Shown here: in pieces, positions 21,396 through 34,600 of the stretch
How positions within the stretch are numbered: the stretch's first letter is position 1
How the letters are laid out: each line of letters opens with the position of its first letter
Assembly (NCBI GenBank): GCA_947179485.1
Contig: OX359245.1
Span: 78,851,067-78,915,066, forward strand
Origin: Allacma fusca
Lineage: Eukaryota; Arthropoda; Collembola; Symphypleona; Sminthuridae
Length of the DNA stretch: 64,000 nucleotides
Direction of reading: 5' to 3'
Program-made: the position numbers and the translations under genes
The notes under the pieces: generated by a model
The model's input: the letters and a program-made list of their open reading frames with translations, nothing else
Databases searched by the model: none
What the model was told of the DNA's origin: nothing

Positions 21396-22034
21396 GAGCT
21401 CCGATGAGTATGCATAGGATGTGAAGATCGTTTTGGTTCTTCAAAGTAGTTGCATTCGTCTATGATAATTCTAATTATAATATACACAATATAAATTTAG
21501 TTCGTAATATCAGCATTTGCTAGTTGTTAGCAATCACCGTCAGATTGAAAAAAACAATTTTAATGTTTTTTTTCGGCTATCAAAAATAAACCCGATGACG
21601 GTACCTCGTTTCCCACATTTTTATTCTGTGGGCTAAAGGGTTGAAGAAATGCTTAGAATTATAAACTACTATTTATGGTCTCTACTGTCGAATCATTTTT
21701 TTAACAGTGCTCTCAAGGGATATTTTACCTGAAACTTTTTATAATAGCTTGCTGCAAGAATGTAAACCTTCTATAGTCGCCGATTGTTCTGGGAATAAAA
21801 ATGTAGGGATATTAGAATCTTGAAATGTATTTCCTTCAAGCAGAATATACATGTGAAATGTATTGCTTGTTTCGGAAATAAAGACATTCTAGACATTTTT
21901 AATCTTGAAAATAATATTGTTTTTTTATTGTTATTTACAATTATTTTGTATTCTGTTGTTGTTCATCGTGACCAGAAATAAAACCAGCCTTTTCAATCAA
22001 TTCCTGGCGGAGATAGCCCCATTCCCGTGGCACT

Positions 22035-22398
22035 CTAGTGGGAAGAAGTACTATTTTTTGAAAGAATTGATGGAAATTTCGTTGCGAATTGCAAGTGTAG
22101 CCTGGGTAAGATACTTTGTTTCACGACATTCATAAAAATCGAAAGTTCCTTTACATGAGGATTGAATTTGAAAAATAATTTTTGCTTGTTATTCCTGTTT
22201 TTCAACCCGAAAGGAATTTTACCCGATGTTGATTCCTGGAATTTCCGGAATCCACTGAAAACCCCCGGATAAAATTCATTTAAGTTCTTGGATTCAGGAT
22301 AATCGTCTCGAAAAATCTCGTACTGTGATTCAATCGGGACATAATCGTTAAAAATGTTACATTGGAAGTATTTTGATCAGGAGCTTTCACAAACGGTT
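22035..22398 (-). pseudogene. Gene B exon, copy B2 (minus strand)
   Basis: Same minus-strand frame as B1, with the TGA at the equivalent early codon and a premature TAG at 22035-22037 replacing the longer C-terminus of B1. It is otherwise nearly colinear, including the Lys/Asn-rich end. The pattern suggests decay after duplication. Confidence 0.4.
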
Positions 22399-22556
22399 CC
22401 GGGACTTAATGTTTAGGATAAATATTACGACATATAATTCTTTAACAATTATTATGGTAGCGTATATAGTCAAAAGAGCTTATTTTAAAGCGAAAATATC
22501 CACTCTTGAACAACTACTAATAACTAAATAATTCCAGGTTCCGTAGTATGTATATG

Positions 22557-23164
22557 TAGGAATGGGACTGTTCCGGTCCGGACCAGAAATTTTGGTCCGT
22601 TCTGGTCTGTTCCATGGTCTGTTCCGGTCTGTTCCCTGGTTACGAAAGGACCAAATGTATCTGGTCCAAGAACCTTGATAGACCAATTAAACCTGGTCCA
22701 GCTCAAAGAACAGACCAGAATGTTTGGTCCTTTGTTTGGACCAGACCATTTGGAACGTTCCAGCATTTATTTCAAATGGTCGGACCAGATTCGATAGGTG
22801 ACCATTAAGTATTTCCAATTCCCGCGAATAAAATAGCATTGCTAGATCGTACAGCATGATATCGATCGATTATTTAAAACGTTATCTGAATTGTCAAATG
22901 CTTGCATGTTGTGATCGTATTATAAACGTATTTGGTCCTAGTGGTCTGGTCTGTTCTGTTCCGGTCTGGTCCGAGTTATTTTGAGGAACAGAACATATGT
23001 TCCTGTTCCAACAATTTATACGGACCAGATGGTTCCGGTCCTACAGTCTAAAAGACCTTATGGTCCTGGTCCGACACTGAGAACAGATCAAATGGTCTGG
23101 TCCAGGCTCAAGGACCAGACCATTCCAAGAAATCCTGGAACATTCCGGAACAGTCCCATTCCTA
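22557..23164. mobile_element. hAT-type MITE rich in GGTCTGGTCC words (608 bp)
   Basis: Terminal inverted repeat TAGGAATGGGACTGTTCCGG at the left and its complement at the right, flanked by the 8-bp duplication TGTATATG (22549-22556 and 23165-23172). The paralogous site near 49455 lacks the element and has one copy of the target. The interior is packed with inverted GGTCTGGTCC/GGACCAGACC words and has no ORF of its own. Confidence 0.88.
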
Positions 23165-23172
23165 TGTATATG

Positions 23173-24743
23173 TTAAATATTTGTTTGGAGTGAGAGTATA
23201 TTTACTCAGATATGTGTCATATACAGTTACAATTATTGAAAAGCTATACGGCGATAGCCAGCACATGTATACTACTTATATTTCTAGAGTCATGATAAGG
23301 TCATATTTTTGTGTAGGTCATGAAGGTCACATCGTAGTCAAGAGCTTCAAACGAAAATACACGGACTAATTAGGCCTTCTTATCTATGCTCCGAGTATTT
23401 ATTGCATTGGGTCTTAATTATCTTATTTCTCATGCTCACCCACTCCTTCATAACACATAAGTCATGCAGCAGCGCATACTTTTTCCGAAATCAGTTTTGA
23501 TAATGCTCATACTGCCGGAGTCATTGCTTCAGACAAGAGAAAAGAGATTTATTGATCCCACCGTTCATCAGAAATTCCTTAAAGCTTCGGACTTTCGGAG
23601 TACCATAATTAACCTCAAGGTTCCGAACCTGAGGAACCTGATGGAAAACTTTGTGGGGCAAACCATTTATAACGGGGAAGGATTAATTTTAGACGGACTC
23701 GACGGAAGGAGATTTAAAAATCTATGGGAATCAGGCTTTTACACTTATGGAGCATCAGGCCGAAAATATAATTTTAAAATGGGTTAGAAGTAATTTGAGA
23801 AAATGGATAAAATTTTCCAGTTTCAAATTTTAAATAGAACACCAAAACCAAAATTTTAAATAGCACATCAAATCCAGGTTATAAGTTTACAAGCACATGT
23901 TACTTGCAGCCCCAGGTATTTACCAATAATTTACTTGGCGTTTATATATAACTACTCTTCAGATTTTCTACCTTTCCTTGAATATTAAGATTATTCCTTC
24001 AGGTATTATTGCCATGTTAAGGTAACATTAGATTGACCGAAAGTCATGAGTGAGTGAGCGTACGTAAGTCTTAGGATTTCTGCAAACGAGTAAACTTACA
24101 ATTTGGTTATTAACGTACTCGTATCAACGCCACAAGTAATTATTTTTTTAGCATTGGACCTTCACTTTAATAATTCGCATAATCATTGACGCCTGCAAAA
24201 CACGTCATGCAGTAACCGAGTTAATATGAAATCCTTCGCCCTAGATTATCGAAGTATGTTGATAAAATTCTATAAAATGTTTGAACTTGATTGATACGTT
24301 TTGTGAGTGATTCGCAAGTAAACCACAGACCAACTACTATTAAACTGATTTATTTAGAAGTGATAAAATACATTCCAATATAGAAGGATGCTAGTATATA
24401 CCACCAATTACAAAATGCTCTCCGTAATTTTAATTTTCTATGGACTTGACCCGAAAGACATAAAATGGAATTGAATTCTACTTCTATATACTGTACTTAT
24501 ATCTATGTAATCCTGGGGAGTATTTAAACAAGCCCGTTAAAAGGAATACTGTCTAAAAATAATCAACTTTCCAGGAACCACGGAGCAGTCTTCAGATCTT
24601 CCAGAATCTGTCTTATGACCACCAAATTATTAAATTGTATCTTCAATTTCTGATAGCCTGTGTGAACCAAATCAAGAAAAAACTATATTTTACAAATTAT
24701 AGAATTCGATCCCATTGCCATGAGTGGGGATTTCGCAATTAAT
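23173..24743. other. Duplicated segment of unit 2, no confident gene
   Basis: Aligns with 49.4-50.1 kb and 16.7-17.3 kb. A plus-strand frame 23464-23787 (107 codons) stays open, but in the 49.7-kb copy it stops early and substitutions show no clear codon bias, so I do not call it a gene. A two-unit version of the 26-bp motif lies at 23824-23875. Confidence 0.5.
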
Positions 24744-26916
24744 ATGAAGAATTTTTGAACACATATTCTCCTTTTTGCAATTTTTGCAAATTTCTCAACA
24801 AACGCAAATGGCGACTCGAATATTTAACAAATCACTTCGGTTCCAACTGAAATCTCCGAAGAAGGTTTGTATGAGTTTTCAAGTTTTATTTCTGTGTTGT
24901 AGAATTAGCAATAAAGTAATTATTAGTAAGGAAATTCATCACAAATGTGATCATATTTTGTACCTCATATTATATCTGAAATGTTTTAAAATGGACGAAG
25001 TTTTAATGCACAGTCAGTGCTCCGAACCATTCCCTAAAATAGTCAAGTCGAACTTTATATTATCTAAAAATAAACGGATTGACTGATATACGTAGTCATA
25101 GACTCGAACAGCGCTCCGTACGTGAAATACTTCTTTGGAGAAATTTCCTGAAATTCATAGAGAAAGATCTTTGAGATTAATTTGATAATTACAGTGGTTA
25201 CAAGTATTAACATTTCATCAGCATAAGTTTAATAATTGCAGTCACTGAAGGAATAAGTACGAACCAATGAAATATTCTTATCTTTATTTATTTATTTTAT
25301 AAAATATCCGAGGATTCTGATACGGCTGGGTTCAACCTGAGCATTTATTGGAGTATAACGTTTTCACATAAACAATTAATTTAATTTTTCAGAATCTGCG
25401 GAACTTTTCCCTGCTGTACTTCAAGATAATTACAGAAATGGATTTTATCAACTGCTCGAATTCTTCCAGACAACCAATTCCACTCTGACGAAATTACGTG
25501 ACAAACTGGATGGATTGGAAAACAAGATTGAAGTTCTGAACACAGCTCTCTTGAAAACTGCAAAGGAAACAAAAACAAATACAGATACTTTGAAAGAAGA
25601 AACTACTTCATTTTAAAAAAACCTGTCAAATGATCGTATTTTCCATTCTGAGCAAATTCAAAATCTGGAATCCCAAATAGTGAAATCAAAAAAGAAACGG
25701 GACGCTGAGGTAAATGAGTTACTTTCCAGTTTGTCATTAAAATTAGATGGATTGGAACGAACCCAAAATGTAATTCAAAGCAGTATCAGCTCGCAAGCTG
25801 CAACCATGTCAAGTCTCCAGTCGAAGAATTCCAAGATGACATCCGCTCTGTTTGGGAGAAATCCTGAGGCATTTCTTAACTTTTTACCTTCACCAAGAAA
25901 TGGAAACACTTTTAATGGCTCAACATTTGAATCTGTTTCAGCTGAAGTTCCAACGGACAATATGCTAGTTGCTCAAATAAGTAATTGAAATACTTCATTA
26001 GGAACCTAGACTTGAATGACTAATTATATTTTTCCAATTTCCGTGCCTATATTAGCAGCACCCCATGAGAAAGTCCTGGACATTATTTTTAAAGTACAAC
26101 TCGTTCAATCAAGACACTTCGATCCTACTAATCGATGCATTATGCCAGCCTCCATAAAGTTGTTATTTTACTTAATCTGATAAATAAATCCCGTTTAGAC
26201 TACATAATTTATGGATACAATTAAATACATTCCAAATCCTTTGCAAAGATTCCAGCTCTAAATCACGAGATACTTGATTTCTGAGTCAAGTCAACAAGCG
26301 TAAGTATCTTTCTTGTGTTTTTATAGATAATTTTCTTTTGCAGACAATTACATGGACGTGGATTTAACAGAATATTAATTGTACCTTGATGAAGGTTTTG
26401 TTGCAGCTATAGCTCCAAATAAAATTTTTGGGGGGAGTGTCTTTCTTGTGATTTATTAGTGACTTTACTTTTGCAGAGAATTACATGGACGTGGATTTAA
26501 CAGGATATCAGTTGCACCTGCCGTATGGTTTTGTTGTATCTCCAGCTCCAAATAACATTTCCGCCAAAACAGCCGAAGTTGCAACGTTTGTATATAACAA
26601 GAAACTGTAAGTAATCTGCAGCACGCAAAGAATTGAATAGTGTTCAAGAATAATTCTGAAATATTATGAATAAACTGTAATTATTACAGTTTGTATTTTT
26701 GCCTGTTACAGAAATTTCGCAGCAGAACCGGAAATGTCATACCGCATTGGATACACAGATATATCCCTCCATTTGTACTTTGTTCGTGGGGGGACGGTTC
26801 ATACCTTTGCTGCCGCTTTGTTACCAAGGAGTGCTCCCGCAAAGTCTATTATTTCATTGGATTGTACTGTTTACAATCACAGAGGAACCGCTGGATCGCA
26901 CAAATGCGTCACAAAT
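24744..26916 (+). pseudogene. Gene A copy A3, exons 1-4 (broken, with a duplicated exon 3)
   Basis: Exon 1 (24744-24864) has lost a base relative to A2 and meets a TGA after four codons. Exon 2 (25393-25980) has a TAA at 25614-25616. Exon 3 is present twice: 26344 to about 26430, with TAA at 26376-26378, then a second complete copy at 26477-26606 almost identical to that of A2, including its preceding intron end. Exon 4 (26712-26916) is open. Exon 5 lies 16 kb away at 43258 because Element 2 entered intron 4. The copy is a chimera of an A1-like and an A2-like sequence. Confidence 0.75.
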
Positions 26917-26956
26917 GCAAGACACTAAGTTTACTAACGTTATAATTCCATCCTTC

Positions 26957-27629
26957 TGTCGGGCATTTGTAGGAAAGTACGTACGATATAGTACGGTACT
27001 TTACGTATTTTGATTAGCATGACCAGTGCCGCCCGTATAGCACTAGGTCCATGCATTTGATATTTATTTCCCTTTTTCTATTGTTTTGCGTAATGTTTGT
27101 TTACTTTTGTTATCCTATCTCTCACTTTGCATTTATTGTGAGGATCGGAGTAAGTATGTACTCCCATGTGTTAGGCGAGTTAGTAGGTCCAGGACCTACT
27201 CATTTAAATTTATTGAGTTAATTTTAAGAATGATTTTTATTATGTACACATGTGTGTCTAAATGGGGTTAGGAGCCCCTTTGACCACTATTTGCAATAGT
27301 GGCTACTTTTAGGGAATCACTGCAATTTCCAGGGTATAAATACCCTGGAAAACACAAGGCTATTATCCACTAATCTTTTGGCCCTTGTAGTGTTCAGATC
27401 CCCTTTTTGAGACCTGTGGTGTAACTTGTATCAGTCACCACTCCCCTTTTTATTTTATTGTAATATTTTGTAGATGTACTACGTTGTAGTACATATGTAT
27501 TAGTACACTTTTCTTGAAATAAACTTTATTTAATTGTTTTTGTTATATACACATACATAATTGAGTATCTCCGAGAACATATTATTACCTGCATCCTACG
27601 TACATACATATATCTATGTACAGATATAT
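26957..27629 (+). repeat. 5' LTR of Element 2, left part
   Basis: First 673 bp of the LTR, starting TGTCGGGCATTTG, identical as far as I can read to 42234-42906 of the 3' LTR. It includes the TATA palindrome and AATAAACTTTATT near 27520. An ORF inside (27086-27271) recurs in the other LTR but looks incidental. Confidence 0.93.
27329..27348 (+). promoter_or_regulatory. Element 2 LTR promoter: TATA box inside a palindrome
   Basis: CCAGGGTATAAATACCCTGG has 9-bp complementary arms around the TATA centre. It is repeated in the 3' LTR at 42606-42625. It resembles the Element 1 promoter at 10882. Confidence 0.8.
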
Positions 27630-28077
27630 TGTTGAAAGTTAAGTCATGGCAGAGTTATGTCTGACCATGCACTTTCAGTAATGTTCCGTTGTGTAATAAT
27701 AAGTATTGATTACATCTCTGTGTGATTGTGAGATGCTCGGGCAGTAGCTCAGTGTCAGCACTCCGTGACAGGATGTGCACACACAGCAGATTCCATAGTT
27801 AAGATGTAAAGGGGATTTCACACCTTGTGTTGAAATCCGGGCATGATGTTATTGGGTAATAAACATTTAACCTTTACTTATGATTATGAAATAGTCAAGA
27901 ATGTATGTATGCACTACATTAGGGTGATTATAAAATTATGACCGTTGGTCAATAATATAATAATACCATGACATTTCTGTACCTTATAAATATGTGTTTA
28001 GTTGTTAATAAAGAACAGTCGAAGAACTGATATTGTGAAGGTATAAGCTTCGGTTTTCAGTTTCTTTTATTTCAATA
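27630..28077 (+). repeat. 5' LTR of the copia element
   Basis: 448 bp, with a TATAAAT near 27986 and an AATAAA near 28009 close behind it, the compact arrangement of copia LTRs. Matches 35127-35574 throughout. Confidence 0.93.
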
Positions 28078-28607
28078 CGTTATCAACACGCTCAAACTTG
28101 CCTGTGAATAGATTAGAAATTTATCACAGTACAAGTTCTGAGTTAATCCAGTCACTGAAACAGAAAAGTTTTTTGGTAAATATTTTCAAGTTAGTGAAAG
28201 AACGGTCTCGAAAAGTACAGTAATTTCAGACTACGGGGGGAAAAAGTTTAGAAGTGCGAGGAGAAACAGTCTATCAAAGTTTTTTTCTAAAGTGTGAGTA
28301 TTCGTTTAAACTACAGTCAATTATTTTTATGTATAACTGAGAAGGTTATCATTATTAATATTGACTCCGTGAATTCATCACAATCAGTGTGTGGAAAAAG
28401 ACTACAAGCCTACTCTCTCACAACACCCCAACCTCGACCTTTAAGAAACCAACTTTTATTACGAAAAATTCCTGAAAAATTACTAGCTTCCGAGAAGGTT
28501 GCAGTTAAGGTTCAGAATTTGGAAAGTTGTGGTTGTCAAAGTGAATTCAAAATTTTTTGTTAAGCGTTCGACAAATTCGAGAAGAATTTGAGAATTAATA
28601 ACATTAT
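28078..28607 (+). other. Leader of the copia element
   Basis: The sequence just after the LTR (CGTTATCAACACGCTC) is where a primer site is expected; I could not assign the tRNA. An upstream frame 28294-28563 is open for 89 codons but shows no recognisable feature. Confidence 0.55.
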
Positions 28608-31600
28608 ATGTCAGGACAAGGATCTAATCCGAATAGTCCATCCCAAGTGAAAAAGCAAGCTAAAGCTCAAGCTCAGAATCAAGGAGCAGCAGCTAACGCT
28701 ATTCCAGTCATGGCAAATCAAACTGTACATCGTACGTACAAATTGGATTCGTCAAAATACCAGAAGCTGGCGGGGGCACATAACTACCTCGACTGGCGCA
28801 GGGCTCTCCACGCAGTTTTTTGTGGAGCAGATATGCAAGATGTAGTATATGGAACTACTCCTTATCCTTCAACCGGATCAGATGAAGATAAGAAAGAATG
28901 GCAACGCACGGATATGGCAGCTTATGGAATTATCCTTATGGCCTTGGATAATAAAGCAACTATCCTCACGCGGTCTTGCAGAACTTCCGCTGAAATGTGG
29001 AACAAGCTGAAATCAGCTTATGGAGCGTCAAATTCCTTATCATTGGAAGACCTCAAGGATCAATTCCGGGAATTAAAAGTCACCCCGGATTGTAATGCAA
29101 TGGAAGTTTTGGAAAAACTCCAGGATTTGCAAGGCTTAATTAACAGCCAACTGAAACCCGGGAAGGGTCCCTTAGACGAAGACGATGTCATCAGCCAATG
29201 CATCCATGCAATGAAGGGCGGATACTATGAAAGTTTCGTCACCATGTGGAGGGGGCAACCTGAGGTTGAACGGACCATGGGAAATTTCCAATCCCAGTTA
29301 CGTCTGTTTATCACACATAAACAGTCTGATGCACCATCAGAACGTGCAATGTTCGCCGGGCACCCAAAGGCACAGGGAGGGAATCCCAAAGCCAATGGGA
29401 ACAATGCCAACAATGGGAAGGCGAAGAAAAAACCAGGCACCTGCCACAATTGTGGGAAGAAAGGGCACTGGAAAGCAGAATGCCGCTCAGAGAAAAAAGA
29501 GCGTAAGGAGCAAGCCCCGAAAGAGCAAAAGCAGGAGGGCAATAAGGATGAGAAATCCCAAAAGCCCAAGCAACCTCAAGAAATTAGAGCCTGTATGTTA
29601 AGGCCTATTTACACTCCCGGGAAGACAATTGCCCTCAGCTCAACACACTTCAAGCCCTCAACAGGAAGAATTAGGCGCTCCGCATTCCAATGGGTATGCG
29701 ACACAGGGGCCTCAGTTCATTTGTGCGGCCAAAAGGACTGGTTCTCAACTTTTGAAGAATTTGCTGAACCTTGGAAGCTCATGGCGGTAAGCGACAGGCC
29801 TGTGGATTGCCCGGGAAGGGGAACCATAGTGCTTGAAGCAAAAGTCCGTGGTCGCTGGGAACCTCTGGTTTTGGATGATGTCATCTATTACCCAGGAGGA
29901 ATAAATCTGTTCTCCGTCGGAACCTACAACAGGTTGGGATACAGATACATGATGGATGGTACACAGTCTGTGTTTATCAACAAGGCTACGGGAGAGGAAA
30001 CTATCAATGCAACTGAAGTGCATGATAAGATTCACATTATGAACTTCCGACTACCAACAAGTTTTCCCAGGGCACTCGCAGTCATCGGTATTTCAAGGCC
30101 AATAAGTCAACGCTGGCATGAAAGGATGGGCCACATGAACTTTGAGTTCCTCCACAAAACCTTCAAAGATGGCGCGGCACACCTCAGAGAGGACGACCGC
30201 ATAGAAAAGAAGTATAAGTGTGAGATATGTGCCATCACCAAGATGAACAATGAGTCATTCAAAACTCAAACCCATGACAAGCAGTATGAGACAGGAGAAC
30301 TGTTACATGCTGACCTTGTACATGCAGCAGCTACTTCCAACCAGAGATGCAAGTATTATTTACTTGTGAAAGATCATGCCTCAAACTACAGGTTGGGATA
30401 CTTTCAAGTGGATAAAACAGCTGATTGTACAGTCATCAACCTCATTGATGCAGTGAACTTTATTTCCACTCAGACAAAAAATCCCGTGAGGCGATTTAAG
30501 TCTGATAATGGGACGGAATTTAAAAACTCCAAATGGGCCACATTCTGCTCACAGAGAGGAATTGCTCATGAGTTTACCCCTGCTTACAATCCTCAGTCAA
30601 ATGGAAAGATTGAACGGGAGGTCCAGACCATCACCAAAATGGCTCGGGCGATGTTAGTGGAAGCAGGTCTTGGAGAGAATCACTGGCAAGATGCAGTAGC
30701 TATGGCTGTGTACTTACTCAACCGAGTTTTAAGTACAACCAACACAAAAATGTCACCTATAGAGATGGTGACTGGAAAGAAACCGAATCTTTCCCATCTA
30801 AGGATTTTTGGATGCCCTGCCATTAGCGGCAAGCAAAAGGATCCGGCAAAATGGGGCAAACAAGGACGCAAGGGTCTTTATGTAGCAAATGTCCCAGATA
30901 CAAAGCAGTATAAAATGTGGGATACTGTAAAAAAGGAATATTTTTACACCCGACATGCACTCTTTTATGAGGAAGTAATGACAACTGATGCAGGAGTGGG
31001 AAAAAATCCTGGAAAGATTTTTCTCAACCAACTCCCGGAAAGCTCAGTTCAGGAGGTTGAAACCATCTCATCAGATGAAGAACCTGAGGACATCACAATT
31101 GTGAAGCAAGTTCAATTTGTGCCAAATCCTCTTCATACTCCTCAAATGCCGGCCCAAATTCCAGCTCCTCCGAGCCCCCAGCCCGTGTTCACTCCGAGAC
31201 TGACATCCACTCCCGTAAAAAGGACGACGATTCATCCGGCAGGAATTTCTAAAAAATATAAGGAGACATTAAAGGCGAGAAGCCCTTCGCTCCTTGATAC
31301 TTTAGCTCCGGAGGAACCACCCAGACCAGAATCACCCATTCCAGGGTGTAGTACTCGGCCATCAGCCCCGGCCCAAGTACAAAATGATGATCCAGCAGTC
31401 GAATCAGATAGTGATGCACTAGTTATTGACGCTGGAAGTGGCAGTCTTGACTCGGAAACAGATTCTGATGAAGAATTTCAGTCAGCAAACCTAGACTCCA
31501 CACAGAGTATTCCTCAAGTTTCATGGAATGACCAGGTGGAACAATCAATTGAGGAAGAATTAGCTGATGCCTCCAGGGATACAGTAGTAATTCCACAAGT

Positions 31601-34600
31601 ACAATCTCCTCCTCCAACTCCAGGACGGAGCAGCGGGGACACTCAGCCTCAATCAGGTCTCAGACGAACGACCAGGACTACAGCAGGAATACCCGGACCC
31701 AAATTTCAGGCCGGATTTTATGTCGGAGTGGATTGTTTTCATGCAGTTGGAAATTGCCCTCCGGAAAAAATTCCTGACAATTACAAAGTTCCAAAATCAT
31801 TCAAAGATGTACGCCGTAATCGGTTCAAATTTGAGTGGGAGGAAGCTATGGACCAAGAACATTGCAGCCTCATTGAAAACAGGACTTGGAAATTAGTCAA
31901 ACGTCCCCACAATGCAAAACTACTCAGAAATCGGTGGATTTTTGTAGAGAAAAAGTTACCTGACGGGGGGATTCGCAGAAAAGCTCGCTTAGTCGTCAAA
32001 GGATATGGTCAGCGACCTGAGATAGATTTTCATGAAACTTTCGCACCTGTTGTGAGATACGAAACAGTGCGAGCAGTATTTTTTGCCATAGCTCAGCAGA
32101 ACTTACAAGTCATTCAATTTGACGTGAGTACAGCTTTCCTGAACGCTCCTCTAGACGAGGAGGTTTATATGGAACAGCCGGAAGGCTATGAAGTTTCAGG
32201 AGGGTATGTCTGTAAACTTGAGAAAGGTTTATATGGACTGAAACAAAGCCCTCGGAACTGGCACAAACTCATAAAGGCTAAACTCATCTCCCTCGGATTT
32301 GTAAAGTCAGCCTATGACTCCTGCCTCTTCACCTACAACAGTGGAAATACACGAATGATACTCGCACTGTATGTAGACGACGGTCTCCTTGCAGGAAACA
32401 GTAAATCCTCAATGGACCTCATACTGAAAGAATTACGAGCCACCTATAAGATGACGTCAACAGAAGACGTGAGGAAATTCTTGGGAATGGAAGTCATCAT
32501 CACGGACACACAAGTTATGCTACATCAAGAAACGTACATAATGGAAGTTGCAAAACGGTTTAGTATGGAGAAGTGTGAAACTTCCAGCATACCAATGGCC
32601 GCTAATCCGGATTTAGATGTAGACATGTTCTCAAAAGATCATGACCCATCACTACCATACCAGGAGTTAGTAGGAGCTCTACTATTCATATCAAGATGTA
32701 CCAGACCGGACATTTCCTTTGCCGTGGGTAAACTGTCCCGCTACTTTCAATGTTACGAGAGAAAACACTGGGAGGCAGCCAAAAGGGTATTGCGGTACCT
32801 AGTAACTACTAAGAAGCTAGGACTCTGTTACACTCGCCTGGCGGAAACGAGTCTTAAAGGTTACAGTGATTCCGATTATGCTGGGGATAAAAAGACTCGG
32901 AAGTCTACCTCAGGCATTATCTTCACTCTTAATGACTCACCTCTGCACTGGAAAAGTCAGAGGCAAACTCTCATCGCTCACTCCTCCACGGAAGCTGAGT
33001 ACGTTGCATTGAGCGAAGCTAGCAAAATGGGGGAATGGCTCAGGAACCTGTTAGCTGACATTGACATATACAATGTCACCCTGCCATTCACAATTTTTAC
33101 TGATAATCAGAGCAGTATGAAATTAGCGGCAAATCCGGAATTTCATGACCGGACAAAGCACATTGATGTGCGACACCACTACATCCGATGGTTAGTGGAA
33201 ACAGGGCAAGTAGAGATCAAATACTTACAAACTGGAAGGTTAGTGGCCGATATACTAACGAAGCCACTGGGTCGGCAACAATTCGAGCCCAAAATGGAAT
33301 TACTCTCCCTCACTCGGAAACTGACGGTAGACGTAAAGGAACCTGACCAGCCTCAAACCAGCTCACAAGCAGTAAAGAGGGTATGTGCACTGTCATCACT
33401 GTGGAACGTGATACTGTTCATGCTTTTCTTTCCTCTGGTATTTTGCCAAAAATTCCAGGAGGGTAATGCTGTGATTTGGAGACGGAGCCTCACCCCAGCC
33501 ATTGAAGGCTATAACTCTGTAGCTATGAGAATTAGCTTAATTTCGCCATGCAAATTTCTCCCGACGGAAGGCCTGACCACAATGGCCGCGGAGAGAATAA
33601 TGAAGCAATGCGAGAATCAATATGAGAAATTATTCTTGGAAGAATTGCGGATGGCATGTCCACCAAAGGACACTCGGCTTCAGAGGGACAAACGGGAACT
33701 CCTTACCCTAATATTTTTAATAATAGTGGTATGTACGGCAAGCGCCGGGATCGGCATTGGACTTTATGCATTACACAAGATCGATAAATTGGAAATCACT
33801 CAGTTGGAAATTGAGAGAACTATGGATGACCTGGAGGAAAAAGTAAAGATCAACAGCGTCAACTTGGCCAAATTAAAGTTCGAGGTGGATAAAATGGCTC
33901 AGACGATTAACAATTTAATCAATGACGTTCATTTATTCCAAGAAAAAGTGATTGAGATTAATTATCTTGTATCCTACATAACTTCAAGATTGTTAGTAGG
34001 ACGGGGGGTAGTACAAGAAACAAGACGGCTCTGGAATAAAAAGAAGATGGACAATAACTTCTTTGACTTCATGAACGTCTCCCTCCCGTGCGGTCAGGAA
34101 TGCCCCATCGAATACGCAGAATTCCGTAGATGTTCGTTGGATCGAGAAGATTCCGAACTGGAACTACTTTTTGCGGTACCTGTTATGAGTAACATGACAG
34201 TTTTAGAGGCCGACCCCTTCTTCCTAATGCTTAAGGATAAGGATCAGACATGTAAATTGGAATACATTGGCCCTGAAAATGCTCTTCTCTCACCTGAAGA
34301 GGACTGTCTCCGAGCTGTAGATATGAGGAGGGAATCCTCAACTCAGCTGTTTGCCTCCCGCTCAACTGAGTGTATGGAACTGGATATGGCCAAGGACGAG
34401 GGCAAATTTTATAAGACCCTGCGCTGCCTTCCGAGCAAACCTGGAGATGAGAAAGAATTTGTTCAAGTTAAGACACATAACAACAAATTCTATATATACT
34501 GCCCTGGAAGGGAGTATGTTAGAGGCGGCGATAAGAATAAAGTGAAATGCCCAAGCAAGGTGTTCACTTTGCCCCTCACAGCTACTTTTTCAATAGACAA

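Noticed and set aside
23464..23787. 107-codon plus-strand ORF with an NGEGLILDGLDG stretch
   Set aside because: The paralogue at 49748-49933 stops early, substitutions between copies show no third-position bias, and no domain is recognised. Kept only as a note.
27086..27271. 61-codon ORF with a hydrophobic N-terminus, repeated at 42363-42548
   Set aside because: The repetition is simply the two LTR copies. It overlaps promoter sequence and has no coding signal beyond being open.
29225..29601. Overlapping 114- and 124-codon ORFs on both strands within the copia gag
   Set aside because: Shadows of the gag reading frame, which has a clear zinc knuckle in the main frame.
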